Shown here: positions 24,712-34,749 of the stretch, piece after piece | How positions within the stretch are numbered: the stretch's first letter is position 1 | Layout of the letters: each line of letters opens with the position of its first letter | Origin: Negativicutes bacterium | GTDB lineage: Bacteria > Bacillota_C > Negativicutes > Sporomusales_B > JARLHX01 | NCBI GenBank assembly: GCA_031292035.1 | Contig: JARLHX010000262.1 | Span: 103,474-167,473 of the forward strand | Direction of reading: 5' to 3' | Length of the DNA: 64,000 nucleotides | Notes under the pieces: generated by a model | Seen by the model: only the letters and a program-made list of their open reading frames with translations | Databases searched by the model: none | Told to the model about the DNA's origin: nothing | Program-made: the position numbers and the translations under genes

Positions 24712-25341
24712 TCATAAAAAGGCTGCGGCGGCGATGATGATCAGGATGAGGCCGCCGAGGGCGGTGCCTGCTTCGCCCATCGTAAAGGGACCGATCCGAA
24801 CGGTGGCGAGCTTTGCGCCCAGGGCCACTCCGGCCCAGACGGTGACAAAGCTGCCAAGGGCCGAGGCCAGGGAAATGGCGAAGGGGGACAGGCCGAGCAG
24901 CCCTCCGCCCAGCCCGTTGGTGAGGGCGTTGACTGAAAGGGCGATACCGAGAATCACGGCCTCGCCAAAGCTGATCTCGCCGGAGTGGTCGGCGTCGGCG
25001 ATTTCGGGGTGTTCCAGGATATTTTTGATGCTGGCGCTTGGTGGCGGTTGGCTTTCGACCGCTGCCGCGACCGGCTTTTTGCGGGGGGCGATCAGGACAA
25101 TCTGGAGGCCGATGAGCAGCAAGAGAACTCCGCCAGCCACAGAGGGCAGTGCGCCAGGCAGGATTTGGGCCAGCCACTGGCCGAAAAAGATACCGGCGTA
25201 GCTGAACAAGAAACAGATGACGGCGATGATCAGGTTGGACAGCCAGCTGAGGCGGATGCCGCGGATGCCATAGGCGATGCCGACTCCGAAGTTATCCAGG
25301 CTGGATGAAAGGGCCAGACCCAAGATGACAAGCCATGCCAT
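24712..25341 (-). CDS. ytaF: YtaF-like membrane protein
   Basis: 209 residues from ATG 25341, with AGAGGAGTG upstream. Six hydrophobic segments. The opening MAWLVILGLALSSSLDNFGV with GIAYGIRGIRL is characteristic of the YtaF sporulation membrane family, related to MntP-type manganese exporters. A loop near residues 110-130 (ADADHSGEISFGEAV) has the Asp spacing of an EF-hand-like calcium loop. SVNALTNGLGGGLLG repeats the first SxxxDN-like motif. It is a sporulation-linked or cation-transport protein; the cation is unknown. It is divergent from the sensor gene at 25564. Confidence 0.82.
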   Translation of the reverse strand: MAWLVILGLALSSSLDNFGVGIAYGIRGIRLSWLSNLIIAVICFLFSYAGIFFGQWLAQILPGALPSVAGGVLLLLIGLQIVLIAPRKKPVAAAVESQPPPSASIKNILEHPEIADADHSGEISFGEAVILGIALSVNALTNGLGGGLLGLSPFAISLASALGSFVTVWAGVALGAKLATVRIGPFTMGEAGTALGGLILIIIAAAAFL

Positions 25342-25563
25342 GCGGGAACACTCCTCTTTACAAAGTGAATTTGCACCCTGTATAGTATGGGGACGGACCA
25401 GCCGGAGTGCGAGGAAAGTTGTGACATGGCAGATCATTTTTGAAAAGCCAGCAAACATTGTAGGAATTTGATATTTATTGTCGAAGAAATAGGTTTAAGT
25501 GGTAATATGTTCCCTGGTGTGGGGGAGATGATACCAATAAAATATGCTACAAGGGAGCTCTCC

Positions 25564-28500
25564 ATGAACGATGATAGCCGTTTCCTCCGCTTTGCGCGAC
25601 ATTGGATATTGCCGAACACGGTGATTTTGTTATTTTGTCTTTTCCTTTTGGTGATGACCTGGGGGGCAGCCCTCTGGCAGGCCGAAAGAGACCGTCAGGT
25701 CACGACAGCTGAAGTGCTGCGCGACGGCGACAACTACACCCGGGCGTTTGAAGAACAGGTGCGCCAGGTGCTCAAGACCAACGATCATTATCTCATGATG
25801 CTGAAAAAGGAATTTGAGGAAAAACAGGCTGTGACGCCGGCCCTTACCAACCTGTTGGCGATGATCAGCCATGACCCGGTGGCGGTTCAGGTGGCGGTGG
25901 AGGATGAGAAGGGGAACATGCTGGCCAGTCTCCGGCCCTTTACGCCTGGCGTAAATTTTGCTGATCAGCCGCATTTCAAAGCCCATGTCGCCGCCGACAG
26001 CCACGCTCTTTTTATCGGCCCGCCTTTCACCGGCCGGGTTTCCGGTCAGTCCTCCATTCCGCTGTCCCGCCGACTGAACCATGCCGACGGCAGCTTTGCC
26101 GGCATTGTCTATATCGCGATCAGCCCCGACTATTTCGCCCAGTTTTATCGGGCGATGAACTTTGATGAAAACTATGTGGTGCGGGTACTTGGCGCCGACG
26201 GTATCGTCCGGGCCAGCAACGATGAACGGGAAGTCGGCAGCAGCCAGGCCAAATCCACCCTCTTTACTTATCTGCCGGAAAAACCGGCCGGTTCCTATCG
26301 TTCGATCGGGCAATTCGTCGGCCGGCCGCTGTTGATCAATTACCGGGCCATGCCTGATTACCCTCTGGCCCTGCAGGTCGGAGTGCTCGAAGACACGCTG
26401 CTGCCGATGGTCCAGCGGCGGTACGCCTACCTCGGGGCGGCGGCCATCATTAGCCTTTGCGTCATCCTTTTCACCGGCCGGATGATCCTGCACGCCCGCC
26501 GCCAGCGCCGGGTGGAGGCCTATCTGCAGCAGAACCACGAGGAGCTGACTGCTGCCCATGAAGAGCTTGTCGCCACTGAGGAAGAACTGCGGGGCCAATA
26601 TGACGAAATCCTGCGGGTGAACGAGACCGTCAAACGCCAGAACGCGCTATTGTCCTCCCTTCATGAAACCGCGCTGGGGTTGATGAGCCGACTGGACATC
26701 ACCGAGGTGCTTGCGGCTATCGCCACCCGGCTGGCCGAGCTGGCCGGGACGGAACATGTGTATGTCTTCGTCATCAACCAGGAGGAAAAGACTGCAATCC
26801 GCATGATCGGCAAGGGCATTTACGCTTCAGATGTCGACTTTAAGCGGGACAGTACCCAAGGGATGATCGGTGAAGTGGTACGCCGGAAAAAAACCTTCAT
26901 GGTGGAGGACTACAGCACCTGGGCTAACCGTAACCCCGGCCCCATCCATGACAGTATTCACGCCAATGTCCAGGTGCCGCTGATCAACGACGGAGAAGTC
27001 ATCGGCACATTGGGGATGGCCTTTACCGAGCAGAGTCAGCATTTTGGCGACAGCGATGTGGCCCTGATCGAAGAGTTCGCTGTGGTGGCATCGGTTGCCC
27101 TCGATAATGCCCGCACGGTCCGCGAACTGAAAGAAAGCAAGGACACAATCGAGGCGATATTCAACGCCGCCAACGACGTCATCATCGTCAACGACGGCGA
27201 CACCGGGGAAATATTGTCTGTCAACCGTCAGGCCAGCCTGTTGTTCGGCTATTCGGTGGAAGAAATAAAAGCGATCGGCCTGGCGGCCATCGCTTCGCCG
27301 GCCAATGTAGAGTCGGCCCTCAGCCGTATCCGAAACACCATCATTGCAGGCCCTCAGCTTTATGTGCGGGAAACCGCCGACCGGGCAGGCAACCGGCTGG
27401 TCCTTGAGATCCAGTCGTCGCCGGCGGTCATCCACGGCAAGGTTCGCTGCCTGGCGCTGATGCGGGACATTACCGGCCGTAAAAAGATGGAGGAAGAGAT
27501 CATCCAGCTCCAGGCGCAGAAACAGGCAATGTTGGACGCCATTCCCGATATCATAGTAGGGCACAACCGCAAAGGGGATTTCCTTTATTACAAGCCGTCG
27601 AAGAACAGTGCGTTCTCGTCCCTTGCCGAGGCGCCAGTGGGCAAAAATGCCAAAGATTTCTTCCCGCCGGACTATCTCCCCAGGGTACTGGAAGCTATCG
27701 AGCAGGCCCTGCTCACCGGTCAGCATTCCTATGAGGCAAAGCTTTTTACCAAGGGGGCCGACACCTATGTCGAATCCCGCTATGTAAAAGTCAATGAGGA
27801 CGAGGTACTGGTCATTGTCAGAGATATCACCGAGAGATACCGGATGGAAGAGCGCCTGGAATTCCTGAGTCTCCACGACTCGCTGACCGGGGCCTACAAC
27901 CGGGCCTATTTTGAAGAAGAAATGCGGCGGCTAGAGAGCCGGAAACACCGGGGAATCGGCCTGTTTGTCGGCGATGTCGACGGTCTGAAAATAATCAACG
28001 ATACCCTGGGGCACCGCCATGGCGACCAATTGCTGCGCCAGGTGGCGGCCATCCTCCGAACCGGTCTGGAATCGCCCGACTTTGTCGCCCGGATCGGCGG
28101 CGACGAGTTTGCGGTGGTGCTGTTCGAGCCGACCGAAGCCGAGCTCGAATCGCTGGAAATGCGTTACCAAAAGGCGATTGCCGACTACAACCGCGACAAC
28201 CCCCATCTGCCGCTGAGTCTTTCAGTTGGCTGGGCGGCCGATTATACCGGCGACTCTGTTGAGCAGGTCATCAAAGAGGCTGACCACAACATGTACCGCC
28301 AGAAAATGCACCAGAGCCAAAGTGTGCGCGGTGCTATTGTCCAGACCATGATGAAGGCGCTGGAGGCCAGGGACTTCATCACCGAAGGCCACGCCGACCG
28401 GATGCAGGTCATGGCCGAGGCCATGGGCCGGCAGCTCGGCCTGTCGCAGGGAGCGCTTGCCGACCTTCGCCTTTTGGCCAAGTTTCACGACATCGGCAAG

Positions 28501-28887
28501 GTGGGCATCCCGGACAGTATTCTCAATAAACCCGGCCGGCTGGACGACGAGGAGCGGGCTGTCATGCAGCGGCACTGTGAAATCGGATTTCGGATCGCCC
28601 GGTCTTCGCCCGATCTTGCCCCCATCGCCGAATGGGTCCTCAAACACCAGGAATGGTGGGATGGACACGGCTATCCGCTCGGGCTGGAAGGGGAGGAAAT
28701 CCCGGTCGAGTGCCGGATTCTCGCTCTGGTGGATGCTTATGACGCCATGACCAACGACCGGCCTTATCGCCAGGCCCTCACGCCCGAAGTGGCGGTGGCG
28801 GAAATCCGGCGCTGCTCAGGCACCCAGTTTGATCCCTTTCTGGTGGAGCTCTTCCTCGATCTTCTCCACAAGGGACCAGTCCACTAA
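25564..28887 (+). CDS. membrane sensor with dCache, GAF, PAS, GGDEF and HD-GYP domains
   Basis: 1107 residues; ATG 25564 follows AAGGGAG. TM1 about 18-40, dCache sensor 41-285, TM2 about 295-315, a coiled coil (HEELTAAHEELVATEEELRG), GAF about 385-525, two PAS domains (about 535-775), GGDEF (VARIGGDEFAVVLF) and HD-GYP (KFHDIGKVGIP, HQEWWDGHGYPLGLEGEEIP). Both catalytic motifs are intact, so the protein could make c-di-GMP (GGDEF) and break it (HD-GYP). The sensor and GAF would choose between them. It is monocistronic and ends at a strong terminator. Confidence 0.92.
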   Translation: MNDDSRFLRFARHWILPNTVILLFCLFLLVMTWGAALWQAERDRQVTTAEVLRDGDNYTRAFEEQVRQVLKTNDHYLMMLKKEFEEKQAVTPALTNLLAMISHDPVAVQVAVEDEKGNMLASLRPFTPGVNFADQPHFKAHVAADSHALFIGPPFTGRVSGQSSIPLSRRLNHADGSFAGIVYIAISPDYFAQFYRAMNFDENYVVRVLGADGIVRASNDEREVGSSQAKSTLFTYLPEKPAGSYRSIGQFVGRPLLINYRAMPDYPLALQVGVLEDTLLPMVQRRYAYLGAAAIISLCVILFTGRMILHARRQRRVEAYLQQNHEELTAAHEELVATEEELRGQYDEILRVNETVKRQNALLSSLHETALGLMSRLDITEVLAAIATRLAELAGTEHVYVFVINQEEKTAIRMIGKGIYASDVDFKRDSTQGMIGEVVRRKKTFMVEDYSTWANRNPGPIHDSIHANVQVPLINDGEVIGTLGMAFTEQSQHFGDSDVALIEEFAVVASVALDNARTVRELKESKDTIEAIFNAANDVIIVNDGDTGEILSVNRQASLLFGYSVEEIKAIGLAAIASPANVESALSRIRNTIIAGPQLYVRETADRAGNRLVLEIQSSPAVIHGKVRCLALMRDITGRKKMEEEIIQLQAQKQAMLDAIPDIIVGHNRKGDFLYYKPSKNSAFSSLAEAPVGKNAKDFFPPDYLPRVLEAIEQALLTGQHSYEAKLFTKGADTYVESRYVKVNEDEVLVIVRDITERYRMEERLEFLSLHDSLTGAYNRAYFEEEMRRLESRKHRGIGLFVGDVDGLKIINDTLGHRHGDQLLRQVAAILRTGLESPDFVARIGGDEFAVVLFEPTEAELESLEMRYQKAIADYNRDNPHLPLSLSVGWAADYTGDSVEQVIKEADHNMYRQKMHQSQSVRGAIVQTMMKALEARDFITEGHADRMQVMAEAMGRQLGLSQGALADLRLLAKFHDIGKVGIPDSILNKPGRLDDEERAVMQRHCEIGFRIARSSPDLAPIAEWVLKHQEWWDGHGYPLGLEGEEIPVECRILALVDAYDAMTNDRPYRQALTPEVAVAEIRRCSGTQFDPFLVELFLDLLHKGPVH

Positions 28888-28909
28888 AGAAAAAGCTGGT
28901 AGTTACACC

Positions 28910-28939
28910 AAGCCCCCCGATCGGGGGCTTTTTATTTTT
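28910..28939 (+). terminator. intrinsic terminator
   Basis: AAGCCCCCC and GGGGGCTT pair around GATC, followed by TTTATTTTT. Confidence 0.85.
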
Positions 28940-29035
28940 GCCGAAAGGCTGGCGGCGAAAGGATGATTTGCAGGGGCCGGTGAATATTTCCTAAAAGAAT
29001 GGATTTAGCCTGGTTTAATCAAAGGAGGAAGGCCG

Positions 29036-29680
29036 ATGGACCAGATTCAAAAAATAACGACCGACAAGAATCAGGGCGCGCTGGAGCAGCATCTGAAAAG
29101 CTATGAACAGAAGGCCCGGGAGCTGGGGGCCACCAACGCCGCCGTCATTCGCACCGACACCATTTTGGTGGATGAGCGCATCACTCTGAAATGCCAGATT
29201 CCCCGCTGCTTCGGCTATGGGGTGAGCGCCCACTGCCCGCCCAACACCCTAAAGCCTGCCGACCTCAGGGAACAGCTGAAACGCTACGAATGGGCCGTCT
29301 TATTTACCATCGAGGTGCCGCCGGAGGTCATCGTCCGCAACAAAGCCACCATCAAGGAGCGGATCGCCGCCTATCTCAATGTCTTCAAAATCGTCAGCGC
29401 CCTCGAATCAGCAGCCTTTTACGACGGCCACTACCTCGCCTTCGGCTTTGGCGCCGGCTCGTGCCGCCACAGCTATTGCAGCCGCGAGGAGAACTGCGCG
29501 GCCATGGAAGGAAAGAAGTGCCGCTTCCCGCTCCATTCCCGGCCGTCGATGGAGGCGGTGGGCATCGACGCCCTCGGCCTGGTGGCCTCTGTCGGCTGGG
29601 ACATCTACCCCATCGGCAGCGGCGCCGACCCGGCCGCTGTGCCCAAGGGGACGTTGGTCGGGATCGTCATTGTGCAGTAA
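29036..29680 (+). CDS. DUF2284 predicted metal-binding protein
   Basis: 214 residues; ATG 29036 follows AAAGGAGG. The cysteine pattern is the family's: KCQIPRCFGYGVSAHCPPNT in the first half, then SCRHSYCSREENCAAMEGKKC in the second. FPLHSRPSMEAVGIDALGL is the family's C-terminal signature. These cysteines probably bind an Fe-S cluster or zinc. The biochemical role is not established; such proteins often sit near corrinoid or methyl-transfer genes, which are absent here. Confidence 0.88.
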   Translation: MDQIQKITTDKNQGALEQHLKSYEQKARELGATNAAVIRTDTILVDERITLKCQIPRCFGYGVSAHCPPNTLKPADLREQLKRYEWAVLFTIEVPPEVIVRNKATIKERIAAYLNVFKIVSALESAAFYDGHYLAFGFGAGSCRHSYCSREENCAAMEGKKCRFPLHSRPSMEAVGIDALGLVASVGWDIYPIGSGADPAAVPKGTLVGIVIVQ

Positions 29681-29704
29681 TAGCAAAAAAAAGCGCCGGA
29701 CGCT

Positions 29705-29752
29705 AACAAGGCCAAAACTCCCAGTAATCCAGAGTTTTGGCCTTGTTTCTTG
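29705..29752 (+). terminator. intrinsic terminator
   Basis: AACAAGGCCAAAACTC pairs perfectly with GAGTTTTGGCCTTGTT around an 11-base loop, with TTC after it. Confidence 0.75.
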
Positions 29753-29826
29753 GCTCTATTCGTAAAGCGTGCATCTCCGGCGAGCAGGTATGGGTTCTGG
29801 TAGCCGTCAGAGAAAGGACTGATAAT

Positions 29827-30171
29827 ATGAGTACAAAACCCCCGCAGAATGGTGCAATGGATTTCACTGCAGCCTCTGAGCGCGCGATGCAATTGCGTTC
29901 AAAATACCAGCAACTCGAAACACTCTACCACAAAGACGTATGGACTACAGAAGAGGACATGCTTGCTTTTACCACCGACGTCGGAGCGCTCGGACGCCTG
30001 GTCATGGCCGCTGAAGGACGATGGATACAGGATGGAGATGTTCAAGCCGACCTTGGCAGCAAGATGGGTGAATGCCTTTGGTGGCTCCTGGTGCTGTCCG
30101 CTCGTCTCGAGGTCGATATCACTGAGGCTTTTACGTCATTCATCGATAAGCGCAATGCCGATCTCGCTTAG
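29827..30171 (+). CDS. MazG-like nucleotide pyrophosphohydrolase domain protein
   Basis: 114 residues from ATG 29827 (GAAAGGAC upstream). It is all helical. The stretch ADLGSKMGECLWWLLVLSAR, then LEVDITEAFTSFIDKRNADL, has the MazG pattern of a Glu-bearing helix followed by a second acidic helix (family: E-x-x-D plus LGID-x-x-A). MazG enzymes hydrolyse NTPs to NMP and pyrophosphate, often cleaning damaged nucleotides. The magnesium-binding acidic set is only partly visible, so the activity is uncertain. It stands alone between terminators. Confidence 0.65.
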   Translation: MSTKPPQNGAMDFTAASERAMQLRSKYQQLETLYHKDVWTTEEDMLAFTTDVGALGRLVMAAEGRWIQDGDVQADLGSKMGECLWWLLVLSARLEVDITEAFTSFIDKRNADLA

Positions 30172-30202
30172 ACACCAAGCATTAACACTGCGACTAAGCA
30201 GA

Positions 30203-30229
30203 CCCACTAGATTATGCTAGTGGGTTTTT
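30203..30229 (+). terminator. intrinsic terminator
   Basis: CCCACTAG and CTAGTGGG pair around ATTATG, followed by TTTTTG. Confidence 0.8.
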
Positions 30230-30318
30230 GCATGCAGGTGCTCATTCAGGGAAAACCAACAATCTTTGCGAATAGAGCCATTTTATTTGGGTTTGCGATC
30301 GCCCAAAGGGCGCCCTCA

Positions 30319-32181
30319 TCAGTATTCGATATGGTATTTCTGCATCCGCCGCCAGAGGGTGGTGCGGTTGATGCCGAGGATTTCGGCGGCGTCGGTGGCG
30401 TTGCCGCCGGCTTGGGTGAGGGCGGCGGTGATTTCGCGGGCCAGCCGTTCTTCTTTGGGGGAACGGGTCGGCGCTTTTTGCGGCCGGTGCCGGAGCATGC
30501 CCTCCAAGAGGTCGCTGGTGATGACGTCGGTTTTTGCGGCAGCCGCGATTCTTTCCATGAGGTTGCGGCATTCGCGGATATTGCCGGGCCAGGGATAGTC
30601 TTTCAAGCGCTGCAGGGCGTCGGGGGTCAGCCGCAAATCCCGGCCCGACTCGGCGGCGAACTGCTGCAAAAAGGCCTCGGCAAAGAGGCGGATATCAGAC
30701 GCTCTTTCCCTGAGGGCCGGCAGCTCGAGCCGGAGGACGTTGAGGCGGTAGTAGAGGTCGTCGCGGAATTTATTGGCCTCGACCAGTCCTTCGATGTCTT
30801 TATTGGTGGCGGTGATCACCCGCACGTCGACCGGGGTGACTTTGTAGCTGCCGAGGCGCACCACCGTTTTTTCCTGGAGGACGCGGAGCAGCCGCCCCTG
30901 GTTGATATAGTCCATTTCGGCCAGTTCGTCGAGAAAAATAGTGCCGCCGTGGGCCACCTCAAATAGGCCGGGTTTGCCTTCCTTGTTGGCCCCGGTGAAG
31001 GCCCCGCCGACATAGCCGAACAGCTCGCTTTCGAGGAGTTGGGCCGGGAGGGCGGCGCAGTTGATGGCGACAAACGGCCCCTTGGCCCGCCGGCTGGCGT
31101 TATGGATGCTCTGGGCGAAGACTTCTTTGCCGGTGCCGGTTTCCCCTGAAATCAGGACACTGGCGTGGGTGGCGGCGAAATCACGGGCCACGGCGATGGT
31201 CCCGGTGATGGCCTGGCTGTCGCCGATGATATCGGCAAAGCAGAATTTGGCGACATGGCCGCGGGCATAGACCTCGCTGCGGATCATGGCCTCCATCCGC
31301 TGGATTTTGCTGACCTCCTGCAGGGTGATGACCGCCCCGAAGGAACGGCGGTTGATGGTGATGGGCACACTGTCGCACATCACTTTGGTACCCTTGATGT
31401 CAATGATGCGGTTGAAAGCCTGCTGGATCTCATCAAATTTGAGCTGGGGCAGGAGCTGCTCGACCGGTTTGCCTAACGCGCCTGTCCGGCTGACCTTGGT
31501 CAGCTTTTGGGCCACCGGATTGCAGGCGGTGATGCTGCGGTCACGGTCGATGGTGATAATGCCGTCATGGGAATAATCGAGGATGGTGCTGAAAAACCCC
31601 CGTTTGACGGCTTCGATTTCCAGAGCCTCGCGGATCTGGGCCGCCTCTCTTGCCGCCTGCAGCAGCCCCTCCTGGCCCATGCGGATGAGGGCGCAGGGAA
31701 TACCGCGGCGACTGGCGGCGTTGACGGCCAGGACACCGCCCAGGATGACTTCGGCGCCGTCAGCAGCGGCCTCGGCCACCGCTTTGTCATAGTCCTGGTT
31801 TTGTTTTACGGCATAATGGCGGATGTTTACCCCCAGCACCTCGGCCAGGTAATCGATCCCGGAGACCATCGCCGTCAGGGCGACCACGGCGATCTTTTTG
31901 CCGTGGTATTTGGCTTCGTTGATGGCCCGGATGACATCAAAGCTGGTAACCGGAATCTCCACCAGGGAGACATTCAGGCGGGCCTGCCTGATCCGGCTGG
32001 CGATCCCGGCCCGGGCGGCGACGATTTCCACCCCCTGGGCAATCCGTGTCCGCACCAGGTCGACGGCTTCCTCGGTGGGAGCCACGGCGACAAACTGGAT
32101 GTCGGGATGGCGGGAAGCCAGGATATCTTTGGCATATGGCACCATGACTTCGTCAGGCAGCACAAATAATGTCTTTGTCAA
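30319..32181 (-). CDS. PrpR-type sigma-54-dependent transcription activator
   Basis: 620 residues from TTG 32181 (weak site). An N-terminal PrpR_N-like sensor (about 1-190) is followed by PAS (about 200-300). The AAA+ domain follows with Walker [16 protein letters not shown] that contacts sigma-54, and [10 protein letters not shown] as Walker B. A Fis-type helix-turn-helix closes it ([20 protein letters not shown]). It activates RNA polymerase holding sigma-54. PrpR_N domains bind a small acid or acyl-CoA-derived metabolite. It is divergent from the CoA-transferase operon at 32466, which has a -24/-12 promoter, so it almost certainly controls that operon. Confidence 0.92.
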   Translation of the reverse strand: MTKTLFVLPDEVMVPYAKDILASRHPDIQFVAVAPTEEAVDLVRTRIAQGVEIVAARAGIASRIRQARLNVSLVEIPVTSFDVIRAINEAKYHGKKIAVVALTAMVSGIDYLAEVLGVNIRHYAVKQNQDYDKAVAEAAADGAEVILGGVLAVNAASRRGIPCALIRMGQEGLLQAAREAAQIREALEIEAVKRGFFSTILDYSHDGIITIDRDRSITACNPVAQKLTKVSRTGALGKPVEQLLPQLKFDEIQQAFNRIIDIKGTKVMCDSVPITINRRSFGAVITLQEVSKIQRMEAMIRSEVYARGHVAKFCFADIIGDSQAITGTIAVARDFAATHASVLISGETGTGKEVFAQSIHNASRRAKGPFVAINCAALPAQLLESELFGYVGGAFTGANKEGKPGLFEVAHGGTIFLDELAEMDYINQGRLLRVLQEKTVVRLGSYKVTPVDVRVITATNKDIEGLVEANKFRDDLYYRLNVLRLELPALRERASDIRLFAEAFLQQFAAESGRDLRLTPDALQRLKDYPWPGNIRECRNLMERIAAAAKTDVITSDLLEGMLRHRPQKAPTRSPKEERLAREITAALTQAGGNATDAAEILGINRTTLWRRMQKYHIEY

Positions 32182-32205
32182 ACAACATCACCACTTTGCG
32201 ATAAT

Positions 32206-32239
32206 ATGCAACGAAATGCAACGAGTTTCCTGCAACAAG
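32206..32239. promoter_or_regulatory. TGCAAC repeats, candidate activator binding site
   Basis: TGCAAC occurs at 32207, 32217 and 32231. The first two copies sit ten bases apart, one turn of the helix. They lie about 140-170 bases upstream of the -24/-12 promoter, a usual distance for a sigma-54 activator site. Candidate only. Confidence 0.4.
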
Positions 32240-32373
32240 TATAACAAAAGCCGCCCGGGGATTCAATAAGGGATTTGAACTGGGGCTTTTTCGAAGGGTC
32301 TAATGGCAGGAAAATCGCCGCTTGCCAGGGAAATGCCGCCAGCAGGCAAACTTTTTTCTGCCCCGCCGCCATC

Positions 32374-32390
32374 CTGGCACGAGTTGTGCA
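32374..32390 (+). promoter_or_regulatory. sigma-54 promoter (-24/-12) of the CoA-transferase operon
   Basis: CTGGCACGAGTTGTGCA: the -24 element TGGCAC is perfect and the -12 element GTGCA differs from TTGCA by one base. GG and GC are separated by exactly ten bases. The start codon at 32466 lies about 65 bases after the expected transcription start. Confidence 0.8.
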
Positions 32391-32465
32391 TTAATAAAGG
32401 TCAGAAATGAGGGGGCTGGGCAGTTTGCGGCAGACCCCCGCAAACGACGGTAAGGAGTGAGTACT

Positions 32466-33659
32466 ATGGCAGGTGCGCTAGATGGAGTGCGGGTGATCGA
32501 CACGGCGACGGTGATCGCCGGACCGTTCGGAGCGGCGATGTTGGGCGATTTCGGGGCAGAGGTCATCAAAGTGGAGATGCCGGGCGGCGGTGACTCAGCC
32601 CGCGGGATGGGGCCCTTTTACGAAGGCCAGTCGATGCGCTGGGCGACCTTCGCCCGAAATAAAAAGAGTGTGACCCTCGATCTTCGCAAAGAAGAGGGCA
32701 AGAACCTGTTTCTCAAATTGGTGGCCAAAAGCGACCTTATTTTTGAAAACTTCCGCACCGGGACGCTGGACAAGTGGGGCCTTGACTATGAGACCCTAAA
32801 GAAAGCCAACCCGAAGATCATCGTTGTCCGCATTACCGGCTACGGCCAGACCGGCCCCTATTCCCACCTGGCCGGGTTCGGCACCCCCTGTACGGCCTTT
32901 TCCGGCCTGACCTATATCACCGGCTACCCTGACAAGCCGCCAGTCAATCCTCCCATTTCGCTGGCCGACTATATCGCCGGTCTCTACGGGGCCTTCGCGG
33001 CGATGGTTTGCCTCTACTACCGGGATCTCAACTCAGGCTGCGGCCAGGAAGTCGACCTGAGTCTCTATGAGAGCATCTTTCGGATGCTGGAGGGCCATAT
33101 CGCCGACTTTGATAAAAACCGCGTCATTAAAGAACGGCGGCCCAGCATCAGCGGTTCGGCCAGCCCGTCCGGCACCTTTAAATCAAAAGACGGCAAATGG
33201 GTGGTGCTGGTCTGCAGCACCGACCGGACCTTTGAATATTTCGCCAACGGCATCGGCCGCAGCGACCTTTTAGAAGACTCCCGCTTCAATGTAAATTCGG
33301 CCCGGGTCAAAAACAATGTATTAATGGAAGAGAACGTCGTCGACTGGATGGGTAAACACGATTACAAAGAGATCAAAGAAACGCTGGACAAAGCCGGAGC
33401 GCCGGTCAGCCTGGTGTTCAGCATGGAGGATATTTTCGCCGACCCCCACTATGCGGCCCGGGAAAACCTCGTCGAAGTGCTGCACCCTACCCTGGGCACC
33501 CTGAAGATTCCGAGCGTTGTGCCTAAACTAAGCGCCACCCCGGGGGAAATCAAGTGGATCGGGCCGGATATGGGCTCCCACAACGAGGAAATCTATCAGG
33601 ATCTCCTGGGGGTGGACCCGGCCGAAATGGCTGCCCTCAAAGAAAAAGGCATCATCTGA
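32466..33659 (+). CDS. CoA-transferase family III (CaiB/BaiF)
   Basis: 397 residues; ATG 32466 follows AAGGAGTGA. LDGVRVIDTATVIAGPFGA and MLGDFGAEVIKVEMPGGGD are the family's N-terminal signature. NPKIIVVRITGYGQTGPYS and the catalytic Asp of EVDLSLYES (forms the aspartyl-CoA intermediate) are present. The enzyme moves CoA from an acyl-CoA to a free carboxylic acid. With an HMG-CoA-lyase-like enzyme and a dicarboxylate carrier next to it, the acceptor is likely a branched dicarboxylic hydroxy acid taken up from outside (inference). Confidence 0.9.
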   Translation: MAGALDGVRVIDTATVIAGPFGAAMLGDFGAEVIKVEMPGGGDSARGMGPFYEGQSMRWATFARNKKSVTLDLRKEEGKNLFLKLVAKSDLIFENFRTGTLDKWGLDYETLKKANPKIIVVRITGYGQTGPYSHLAGFGTPCTAFSGLTYITGYPDKPPVNPPISLADYIAGLYGAFAAMVCLYYRDLNSGCGQEVDLSLYESIFRMLEGHIADFDKNRVIKERRPSISGSASPSGTFKSKDGKWVVLVCSTDRTFEYFANGIGRSDLLEDSRFNVNSARVKNNVLMEENVVDWMGKHDYKEIKETLDKAGAPVSLVFSMEDIFADPHYAARENLVEVLHPTLGTLKIPSVVPKLSATPGEIKWIGPDMGSHNEEIYQDLLGVDPAEMAALKEKGII

Positions 33660-33681
33660 CCGCAAGAAAGGATGGTTTGAC

Positions 33682-34635
33682 ATGGAAAAGGCAAACATGA
33701 TCTGGCCCGAGCAGGCGACAATCTGTGAGGTGGGTCTGCGCGACGGACTGCAGAACGAGAAAAAGCTGCTCAGCGTCGACGAAAGGCTGGCCCTGCTGGA
33801 CGCAGTGGTGGACTCAGGCATCAAAATCATCGAGATCGGCTCCTTTGTACATCCCAAAGCCGTGCCGCAGATGGCCGACACCGAGGAGGTGGCCCGCCGG
33901 ATGAAACGGGTGGAGGGTGTCGAATACCGGGTGCTGGTGCCCAACCTCAAGGGGCTGGAGCGGGCCCACGCCGCCGGAGTGACCAAGGCCAAGCTGACGG
34001 TGTCGGTCAGCGAATCCCACTGTATCAACAATTTCAACCAGACTCCGCTGGAGATGATGGAGGGGTTTGTTCCCTGCGTCGAGTTTGCCGCCAAAAACGG
34101 CGTCGAGCTGTCCGGCGCCCTATCCTCGGCCTGGGGCTGCGCCTTTGAAGGCAAAATTCCCGCCCAGCAGGTGGAAAAGGTGGTCAGGGCCTATCTGAAG
34201 CTCGGCATCACCGAGCTGTCGCTGTCAGATGCCACCGGCATGGCCAATCCCCGCCACATTTATGAAATGGGCGGCTATATGATCCGGACCTTCCCTGAGG
34301 TAAAATGGGTGCTCCACCTTCACAACACCCGCGGGATGGCGCTGGCCAACATCGTCGCCGCCCTGCAGGTAGGGTTCACGGTTTTTGACGGAGCCTTCGC
34401 CGGCCTCGGCGGCTGCCCGTATGTGCCTGGCGCGGCCGGCAACATCGCCACCGAGGATGTCATCCATATGCTGCACGAAATGGGTGTCGCCACCGGCGTC
34501 GACCTGGAAAAGGCGATGGCCACCGCCCATCTGGCTGAACAGGTTGTCGGCCACGAGGCGTCCAGTGCGGTCCTGAAGGGCGGGCGCTGCGAAGACCTGA
34601 CCAAGGAAAAGGCCCGCCATCAAAATAATAAATAG
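33682..34635 (+). CDS. hydroxymethylglutaryl-CoA lyase-like enzyme
   Basis: 317 residues, 22 bases after the CoA-transferase; AAAGGATGG before the ATG. A DRE-TIM aldolase: CEVGLRDGLQNEKK binds the metal, LHLHNTRGMALAN supplies His ligands, and GAFAGLGGCPYVPGAAGNIA with TEDVIHML contains the active-site Cys loop of HMG-CoA lyase. The usual S-V-A before GLGGCP is replaced by A-F-A. HMG-CoA lyase splits HMG-CoA to acetyl-CoA and acetoacetate; related enzymes cut similar CoA thioesters. It would act on the product of the neighbouring transferase. Confidence 0.88.
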   Translation: MEKANMIWPEQATICEVGLRDGLQNEKKLLSVDERLALLDAVVDSGIKIIEIGSFVHPKAVPQMADTEEVARRMKRVEGVEYRVLVPNLKGLERAHAAGVTKAKLTVSVSESHCINNFNQTPLEMMEGFVPCVEFAAKNGVELSGALSSAWGCAFEGKIPAQQVEKVVRAYLKLGITELSLSDATGMANPRHIYEMGGYMIRTFPEVKWVLHLHNTRGMALANIVAALQVGFTVFDGAFAGLGGCPYVPGAAGNIATEDVIHMLHEMGVATGVDLEKAMATAHLAEQVVGHEASSAVLKGGRCEDLTKEKARHQNNK

Positions 34636-34749
34636 CCAGTGGATAGGCCATAAATCTGAAATAAATGACAGCCCAAGGCGCTTTGACAGGAAATAGAGGG
34701 CCTCTGGGCGAACAAGGGAACATGAAGCGAAAATAAGGGGTGAAGGCGC

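Noticed and set aside
23501..25201. Long plus-strand open frame across the glycerol dehydrogenase and YtaF genes
   Set aside because: It is opposite two well-supported genes; its Gly/Val/Phe-rich translation matches no family. Frames of this sort are common in GC-rich coding DNA.
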